Shown here one piece after another: positions 4,221 to 8,639 of a stretch of DNA of 8,639 nt (position 1 is the stretch's first letter; every line of letters begins with the position of its first letter). The stretch spans positions 1 to 8,639 of the forward strand of contig CAZIMS010000019.1 of NCBI GenBank assembly GCA_964540515.1. Direction: 5' to 3'. The DNA comes from JAOAGA01 sp964540515. GTDB lineage: Bacteria; CALINM01. A program made the translations under genes and the position numbers. Under the pieces are notes generated by a model. It made no database searches. It had not been told where the DNA came from and saw nothing but the letters and a program-made list of their open reading frames with translations.

Positions 4221-5678
4221 ATGCAAGCCGCGTTAGATGCCATTCGCAGTTTTCTCGATTACGGCCCCAATGTGGCCCTTCCGGTGATTATGTTCTTGCT
4301 CTGTCTGGTGCTGGGCATGCGCGTGGGCAAAGCCATCGGCGCTGGCCTGATGTTGGGGGTAGCCTTTACCGGTATCTTTGTCCTGTTTGATTTTGCCTTC
4401 CCCATCCTGGGCAAGGCCGGGCAGGCGATGGTGCAGCGCATCCCCGGCTTGCGCTTTGAGGCCTACGATCTGGGTTGGACGGTGGCCTCGGTGATCTCGT
4501 GGGCTTGGCCGTATGCCTTCCTGATGTTCCCACTTCAGATCACCATCAACATCGTGATGCTGGCGCTGGGCTGGACCAAATGCCTCAATGTAGATATGTG
4601 GAACGTGTGGCATAAAGCCACCCTGGGCGCCTTCGTTTCGGCCCTGGTCGGCCAGAGCGCGCCGGCCTTAGCGCTGCCCTTGGGCTTCCTGGTCGCGGCA
4701 ATCTGGGTGGTGGCAGAACTGATCAGCGCCGATCATACCCGCGAGCAGGTTTACAACCTCACCCGTATCCCGGGCATCGCCGTTTCGCACAACATGCTCT
4801 TGGATATCATGTGGATGGCGCCGGTGTTGGACCTGATCGAGAAAATCCCCGGCTTGGATAAGATCAAGACCAGCCCCGCCGACTTGCGCCGCCGCATCGG
4901 CGTCTTTGGCGAAAACTACGTCATCGGTGCCATTTTGGGTTTGATCTTCGGCCTGCTGGCGGGCTATGATTTCAAAGGCATTGCCACCCTGATCATCCAA
5001 TGTGCCGCCATCGTCACCCTCTTCCCGCTGCTGGCTGGTCTGTTTGCGCGTGCCCTGGCGCCGGTAGCCGAGGGAGCGCAGGAATTCATGCAGAAGCGCT
5101 TCCCTGGGCGCAGTTTCTACATCGGCCTGGACTGGCCGGTGCTGGCCGGCATTGACTCGCTGTGGGTGACCGGCATCCTGATCGCCCCGCTGATCCTGCT
5201 CTTTGCCATCATCCTACCCTTCAACAACACCCTGCCCTTCGGGAGCATCATCGCCGTGTCACTGGTGGCAACGGTAACCGTGCTTACCCAGGGTGACCTG
5301 GTCAAATCGCTCTTGCTCTCAATTATTGGTATCCCGGTCTATCTGGGAGCGGCGACCTACTTTGCACCCTACTTGACCAACTTGGCAGTTGCTACCGGTG
5401 CGATTCAAATCCCCGAGGGTTATGGTATGGTGACCTGGCTGGAGACCAACGCCGCCGGCATGCGCTTGCTCGTCTTCACCATCTTGAACACGCTTAACGG
5501 CCAGATCCTGCCCGGGCTAATTGCGCTGGTCATCCTGGCATTCTGTGTGTGGTACTATTTCCCGGCGATGAAGCGCCGCGAGAACGCTGCGGCTCAGGAA
5601 AGCGGGGGCATTTCCGGCAATCCTCTGCCTTACCCTGAAGTAGCGCCTAAGACGGCCAAACCGGCCGCCGCCGACTAA
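4221..5678 (+). CDS. gatC: PTS EIIC permease component, galactitol type
   Basis: This 485-residue inner-membrane permease binds and carries the sugar while EIIB phosphorylates it. It has about ten hydrophobic segments, for example near 16-58, 92-118, 137-168, 232-276, 312-357, 361-385 and 415-446. Family-like motifs include GIAVSHNMLLD (185-195), RIGVFGENYVIGAILG (225-240), GLDWPVLAGIDSLWVTG (302-318) and NNTLPFGSI (335-343), typical of the EIIC-GAT group. The tail after 450 is hydrophilic and Ala/Pro-rich. Length is slightly above the usual 420-460. The start ATG follows AAAGGAGAAAGGAGAGGAAACC. It lies between EIIB and the kinase, and its EIIA partner is the fusion gene at 7315. Confidence 0.93.
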   Translation: MQAALDAIRSFLDYGPNVALPVIMFLLCLVLGMRVGKAIGAGLMLGVAFTGIFVLFDFAFPILGKAGQAMVQRIPGLRFEAYDLGWTVASVISWAWPYAFLMFPLQITINIVMLALGWTKCLNVDMWNVWHKATLGAFVSALVGQSAPALALPLGFLVAAIWVVAELISADHTREQVYNLTRIPGIAVSHNMLLDIMWMAPVLDLIEKIPGLDKIKTSPADLRRRIGVFGENYVIGAILGLIFGLLAGYDFKGIATLIIQCAAIVTLFPLLAGLFARALAPVAEGAQEFMQKRFPGRSFYIGLDWPVLAGIDSLWVTGILIAPLILLFAIILPFNNTLPFGSIIAVSLVATVTVLTQGDLVKSLLLSIIGIPVYLGAATYFAPYLTNLAVATGAIQIPEGYGMVTWLETNAAGMRLLVFTILNTLNGQILPGLIALVILAFCVWYYFPAMKRRENAAAQESGGISGNPLPYPEVAPKTAKPAAAD

Positions 5679-5685
5679 ACCAAGA

Positions 5686-5720
5686 GGGTGGCTCCCGGTG
5701 CCACCTACCGGGGGCCACCC
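5686..5720 (+). other. Strong hairpin between EIIC and the kinase
   Basis: GGGTGGCTCCCGGT (5686-5699) pairs with ACCGGGGGCCACCC (5707-5720) through 14 positions with one G-U pair and a 7-base loop. There is no T-run, so it is not a classic terminator. It ends only 16 bases before the kinase start and 6 bases before its GGAG, a place where it could protect the upstream mRNA end or lower expression of the downstream half of the operon. Confidence 0.7.
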
Positions 5721-5736
5721 CTCAACGGAGCGACGT

Positions 5737-6672
5737 ATGATCCTAACCATTACCCTTCATCCTGCACTGGATCGCATTCTCGTGGCTCAAACACTGCGCC
5801 CTGATACCGTCAACCGCGTACACGTGCTGATGGAATACGGGGGCGGCAAGGGTAACAACGTGGCGCGAGCGCTGCACCGCTTAGGGGCACCGGTGCTGGC
5901 GTTTGGCTTCCAGGGAGGCGGGCCAGGACTAACGGCGCGGCGGGTTTTCAAACGTGAGGGCATCCCAACCCACTTTGTGGCTTGCCGCCGCCCCACTCGT
6001 ATCTCTACCCTTCTGCTGGAGCAGGAAAGTGGGCGGGGTTATACCCTTTATGAACCGGGGCAGGCTGTAAGCGCCAAAGAGATGCAGAAGCTGAAAGCCC
6101 AGTTTCTGCAAGTGATCGGCGGTTTTCAGGTAGCACTCTTCTGCGGTTCAGCCCAAGCCCCGGCGTTGGCGCACCTGCTGGCCGAGTTGATTACCGAAGC
6201 TCGCCAGCGGGGGGTAGTGTGCGTCTTAGATAGTTCAGGGGCTGCCTTGCGTGAGGGCACCCAGGCGCGCCCATTTATGGTCAAGGTCAACCGTGATGAA
6301 TTGGAGGAGCTGGTGGGGGAGCGCCTGGAAACTCAGGATCGCCTTATAGCCGCTATGCGCCAGGTGCAACGCCAAGGAATCGAGGTTGTGGCGGTGACCC
6401 AAGGTGAAGATGGACTGATGGTGACCGATGGTACGTCGCTTTGGCAAGGCACGTTGAAGATGGACAATGTGATCAACGTCATGGGGTGTGGAGATTCACT
6501 GCTGGCAGGGATGACTTATGCCCTGCTGAACGGCTTGCGCCTGCCGGAGATGGTGCGTTGGGGGGTGGCGTGTGGGGCAGCCAATACCCAGGTACTAGGA
6601 GCGGGTTTCATCAATCGTGCCGAGGTAGAGCAGTTACTGCCACGCGTACAGTTATCTCAGCGCGATTTATAG
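5737..6672 (+). CDS. PfkB-family sugar-phosphate kinase (1-phosphofructokinase/tagatose-6-phosphate kinase type)
   Basis: This 311-residue cytoplasmic kinase transfers phosphate from ATP to a ketose phosphate, giving a bisphosphate for the aldolase encoded next. The N-terminus MILTITLHPALDRI is typical of the FruK/LacC group, with Asp12 probably contacting substrate. GGGKGNNVARAL (35-46) is the first PfkB signature. VTQGEDGLMV (220-229) and NVINVMGCGDSLLAG (244-258) form the nucleotide site, with Asp253 the expected catalytic base; the usual GAGD is GCGD here. Length fits 1-phosphofructokinases (about 303-312). The ATG at 5737 has GGAG six bases upstream; a GTG 13 codons earlier lies inside a hairpin and is unlikely. 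FruK (fructose-1-phosphate) and tagatose-6-phosphate kinase cannot be told apart by eye; the galactitol-type PTS favours a tagatose-like route. Confidence 0.88.
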   Translation: MILTITLHPALDRILVAQTLRPDTVNRVHVLMEYGGGKGNNVARALHRLGAPVLAFGFQGGGPGLTARRVFKREGIPTHFVACRRPTRISTLLLEQESGRGYTLYEPGQAVSAKEMQKLKAQFLQVIGGFQVALFCGSAQAPALAHLLAELITEARQRGVVCVLDSSGAALREGTQARPFMVKVNRDELEELVGERLETQDRLIAAMRQVQRQGIEVVAVTQGEDGLMVTDGTSLWQGTLKMDNVINVMGCGDSLLAGMTYALLNGLRLPEMVRWGVACGAANTQVLGAGFINRAEVEQLLPRVQLSQRDL

Positions 6673-6694
6673 ACACAACGGAAAGGATATCGGA

Positions 6695-7300
6695 ATGACG
6701 GACTCATACTTTGATCTACGTCAACGCATTACCGAAATTGGCGCCCTGATGTACGCGCGCAACCTGACCGATTCAGCGGGGGGCAACATCAGCGTGCGTG
6801 TGAACGATGTGATCTTGATGACCCCACGCTACGCCGGGAGTAAATATCTGTGGCGACTGCGCCCAGAGCAGGTATTGGTGCTCGATCTGGCCGGCAATCG
6901 CCTGGAAGGTGAGGGTGAAGTCTCGCGAGAGGTGCGGGTACACCTGAAACTGCTAAACGACTTTTACCCTGATGGCACAGCCGTGGTGCATGGCCATGCG
7001 CGCAACGCATTGGTGTTTTGCAGCCTCGGTCAACCCATTCCCTCTATGCTCTATGCCACGGATAAATTCGGCGCGATTCAACTGGTGGAGGATGCACCGG
7101 CCCACACCCAGCGCCTAGCCGACGTGATCGGTGCGGCCATGGCAGAGCAATTGGAACGGGTGCGCAAGCAGGCTGCGGCGGTGCTGGCGCCGCGCCATGG
7201 GGTTTTTGTCTTTGCCCGTGATCTGGAATCCGGCTTTGATGCGCTGGAACGGATTGAGGTGAGTGCGTATTGTGCACTGATGGCGCGACTTATATCCTGA
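6695..7300 (+). CDS. Class II aldolase/adducin-family aldolase, fuculose-phosphate type
   Basis: This 201-residue protein matches the Zn-dependent fuculose/rhamnulose/ribulose-phosphate aldolase family (about 200-220 residues). Visible landmarks are GGNIS (29-33), where the substrate phosphate is usually held; Glu79 in SREVRVH, matching the catalytic acid; His99 and His101 in VVHGHA and His168 in PRHGV, the expected three zinc ligands. The phosphate loop usually read as TPSG is changed to TPRYAGSKYLW (43-53), suggesting a different substrate. It would cleave the phosphorylated ketose into dihydroxyacetone phosphate and an aldehyde. The ATG follows GAAAGG by eight bases and lies 22 bases after the kinase. 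A GatY/KbaY-type tagatose-bisphosphate aldolase would be expected in a standard galactitol pathway; this is another fold. A family epimerase role cannot be excluded. Confidence 0.85.
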   Translation: MTDSYFDLRQRITEIGALMYARNLTDSAGGNISVRVNDVILMTPRYAGSKYLWRLRPEQVLVLDLAGNRLEGEGEVSREVRVHLKLLNDFYPDGTAVVHGHARNALVFCSLGQPIPSMLYATDKFGAIQLVEDAPAHTQRLADVIGAAMAEQLERVRKQAAAVLAPRHGVFVFARDLESGFDALERIEVSAYCALMARLIS

Positions 7301-7314
7301 TTGAAGGGGGAAGC

Positions 7315-8124
7315 ATGGCAAGCGACGTGGCGATTTCATTAGCCGAAGATCTAGTTCTGCTTGACTTGGAAGCCACCACGCCGGAAGAGGTGATTCGGCA
7401 GATGGCGGCACACTTATTGGCAAAGGGATATGTGAAGGAATCCTATCCTCAAGCGGTATTGGCACGAGAACAGAAATTTCCTACTGCCCTACCGACCCCG
7501 ATTGCGGTCAGTTTCCCCCATACCGATGTTAGCCACTGCCTAAGGCCGGCGATTGCGGTGGGCGTCTTGCGTCAACCGGTCAAGTTCGGTTTTATGGGCG
7601 ACCCCGCCCAACTGTTAGACGTGCGGGTGGTGTTTATGCTCTCGGTCACCCGCCCAGAGTATCAGGTCAAAACCTTACAGAAATTAATTGACCTATGTCA
7701 AGATGCAGCAAATATTGAGCGCATCCTGCAGGCACAGAGCCCGCGAGAGGTTGTGGCGGTGTTACAAGCGCTATTTGAGCCGAGCACAGGGGGCTCTCAA
7801 ATAGACGTATCCACGGCCGGGGATCATTCCGGCGCGCGGGTCGAGATCGTGGTCGGACATCCGGCGGGACTGCACGCGCGCCCGGCAGCGTTGTTCGTCA
7901 AAACGGCGGCACAGTTTCCGTGCGAGATTCAAGTGGCGCGCGTGGACCGTCCCCAGCAACCCGTTAATGCCAAGAGCATCCTCAGCGTGTTAGGATTGGG
8001 CGTTAAGCAGGGGGATCGTATTCTCATCGAGACGCGGGGTGAGCAGTGCCGTGAAGCCTTAGAGGCCCTGGTGACCCTGATTGAAGGTAATTTTGGCGAG
8101 TCTGAGGAGGGTAGCCATGGCTGA
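7315..8124 (+). CDS. PTS EIIA-HPr fusion protein
   Basis: This 269-residue phosphocarrier joins two PTS proteins. Residues about 5-153 are an EIIA domain of the fructose/mannitol/galactitol class with phospho-acceptor His69 in VSFPHTD. A linker (about 154-173) leads to an HPr domain (174-260) with the active site GLHARPAALF, His187, and NAKSILSVLGLG, where Ser221 matches the regulatory Ser46 of Gram-positive HPr. Phosphate would move from Enzyme I to His187, then His69, then EIIB Cys10. EIIA-HPr fusions are known for fructose systems (FruB), but one beside galactitol-type EIIB/EIIC is uncommon to my knowledge. Enzyme I is not in the window. The ATG is preceded by GAAGGGGGAAGC; an in-frame TTG 15 codons upstream lies inside the aldolase gene and is rejected. 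The stop overlaps the next gene by eight bases. Confidence 0.9.
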   Translation: MASDVAISLAEDLVLLDLEATTPEEVIRQMAAHLLAKGYVKESYPQAVLAREQKFPTALPTPIAVSFPHTDVSHCLRPAIAVGVLRQPVKFGFMGDPAQLLDVRVVFMLSVTRPEYQVKTLQKLIDLCQDAANIERILQAQSPREVVAVLQALFEPSTGGSQIDVSTAGDHSGARVEIVVGHPAGLHARPAALFVKTAAQFPCEIQVARVDRPQQPVNAKSILSVLGLGVKQGDRILIETRGEQCREALEALVTLIEGNFGESEEGSHG

Positions 8125-8455
8125 ATCCCACGAGCCGAGTTGTTTCGACCTGGTGGCAGGGTTGGCTGCGCAGTTTGACCCTGGGGCAGCGCGCGGACAA
8201 GAGGGTGAGATTCAATTTTTCTTCAGCGGGGGGGAAAGCGGGGCGTGCTACCTGCGCCTAACCAAAAGTGGCTGCACCTTTCACCGCGGCGAGGCGCTTT
8301 ACCCCAAACTGACCCTGCGGGTTAAAGCCGAGGTTTGGAAAGCGATCATGCGCGGCGACCTGAGTTGGGAGAAGGCGATGATGGAGCGTCATTTCCTGGC
8401 CACGGGGAACTTCCCCCTGCTGGCGCAAATGCCGCGCATCTTTCGCTTTGGCTGA
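8117..8455 (+). CDS. Small SCP2-like (sterol carrier protein 2 fold) protein
   Basis: This 112-residue soluble protein resembles the SCP2 sterol-transfer family. It has a strand-rich middle (EIQFFFSGGESGACYLRL, 31-48), then the family-like run PKLTLRVKAEVWKAIMRGDLSWEKAMMERHFLATGNFPLLAQM (about 63-105), where the usual pattern is a strand, a helix with a G-D or G-x-L step, A-x-M, and a G-D/N-F turn before the final helix. Such domains bind lipids or other hydrophobic ligands in a tunnel. No signal peptide or membrane segment is seen. GAGGAGG lies seven bases before the ATG, and the start overlaps the EIIA-HPr stop, implying coupled translation. Its role in a sugar operon is unknown; assignment rests on pattern recognition. 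Confidence 0.65.
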   Translation: MAESHEPSCFDLVAGLAAQFDPGAARGQEGEIQFFFSGGESGACYLRLTKSGCTFHRGEALYPKLTLRVKAEVWKAIMRGDLSWEKAMMERHFLATGNFPLLAQMPRIFRFG

Positions 8456-8460
8456 GCCGC

Positions 8461-8493
8461 GCCGGGCGCGTTCTTCCGCCCGGCCTGTTTTTT
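8461..8493 (+). terminator. Intrinsic terminator of the PTS operon
   Basis: GCCGGGCG (8461-8468) pairs perfectly with CGCCCGGC (8477-8484) around an 8-base loop, followed by CTG and six T (8488-8493). It begins six bases after the last stop codon and closes the operon. Confidence 0.9.
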
Positions 8494-8502
8494 GCCCAGC
8501 GG

Positions 8503-8511
8503 TGCTAAAAT
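8503..8511 (+). promoter_or_regulatory. Extended -10 promoter for the lipoprotein gene
   Basis: TGCTAAAAT reads as an extended -10 element (TG, one base, TAAAAT), directly after the operon terminator and about 48 bases before the lipoprotein start. No good -35 box is seen at 17 bases, which extended -10 promoters can do without. Confidence 0.5.
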
Positions 8512-8558
8512 GAGATTAGGGGTGTCGTGAGATAACCGAGCCTTAGGGAGACATGCGT

Positions 8559-8639
8559 ATGATCTCGAAACATGGATGGATGTGGTGGGGATTAGGCCTG
8601 CTGGGAGCGCTGATCCTGGCCGGCTGTGCGGCGCCGGCC
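8559..8639 (+). CDS. Lipoprotein, N-terminal fragment cut by window edge
   Basis: Only 27 codons are visible. They make a bacterial lipoprotein signal peptide: positive residues near the start (MISKHG), a hydrophobic core (WMWWGLGLLGALI) and the lipobox LAGC with Cys23 as the lipidated residue. The protein would be exported and anchored in the cell envelope. The ATG at 8559 has GGGAG eight bases upstream; an in-frame ATG at 8553 is too close to that site. The mature protein lies outside the window, so function cannot be given. A solute-binding protein is one common possibility. Confidence 0.75.
   Translation, partial: MISKHGWMWWGLGLLGALILAGCAAPA

Noticed and set aside
4233..5000. Minus-strand open frames opposite EIIC
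   Set aside because: They are shadows of the strongly coding EIIC frame, with His/Gln-rich translations and no start signals.

Overview
The window looks like a chromosomal piece of a GC-rich bacterium, most likely an Anaerolineae-type Chloroflexota. That placement is inferred from general character: GC-rich GCGCGGGGGTAAACCCCCGCGC-type dispersed hairpins, an extended -10 promoter of the TGCTAAAAT kind, and the codon use. No rRNA or other marker gene is present, so it is tentative. Every gene I support lies on the + strand.

Left part (1-2190) has no protein gene I can support. It holds (i) GC-rich dispersed hairpin repeats, one copy reversed at 28-110 and copies in direct orientation at 1371-1441 and 1637-1710, with a second hairpin family at 1465-1515 and 1735-1788; (ii) a CRISPR array of eight 36-base repeats and seven spacers (601-1173). 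The array has a good promoter about 330 bases upstream (246-274), a leader with a 16-bp hairpin that has a competing partner (401-464), two degenerate repeat-like elements (471-561) and an intrinsic terminator directly after it (1190-1224); (iii) a 21-base tandem repeat, a run of hairpins and a terminator-like hairpin (1817-2006) ahead of an AT-rich control region (2000-2190). No cas gene is in view.

Right part (2191-8493) is one compact phosphotransferase (PTS) operon. In order: a PRD-containing BglG/MtlR-type regulator with a terminal EIIB-like domain; a galactitol-type EIIB; a possible 17-codon leader peptide; a galactitol-type EIIC permease; a PfkB-family sugar-phosphate kinase (1-phosphofructokinase/tagatose-6-phosphate kinase type); a class II (fuculose-phosphate type) aldolase; an EIIA-HPr fusion protein; and a small SCP2-like protein. 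An intrinsic terminator closes the operon. The regulator/EIIB and EIIA-HPr/SCP2 pairs overlap, and most other gaps are short.

The genes fit together as an import-and-cleave pathway. The fused HPr and EIIA domains pass phosphate to EIIB Cys10, EIIC takes up a sugar and releases it as a sugar phosphate, the kinase adds a second phosphate, and the Zn-dependent aldolase splits the product into three-carbon (or two- plus three-carbon) pieces. No polyol dehydrogenase is present, so the substrate is more likely a ketose than galactitol, but the sequence does not name it. The regulator carries PRD and EIIB-like domains that usually read the phosphorylation state of such a system.

After the operon terminator a new unit begins with its own extended -10 promoter (8503-8511) and the signal peptide of a lipoprotein cut by the window edge (8559-8639).
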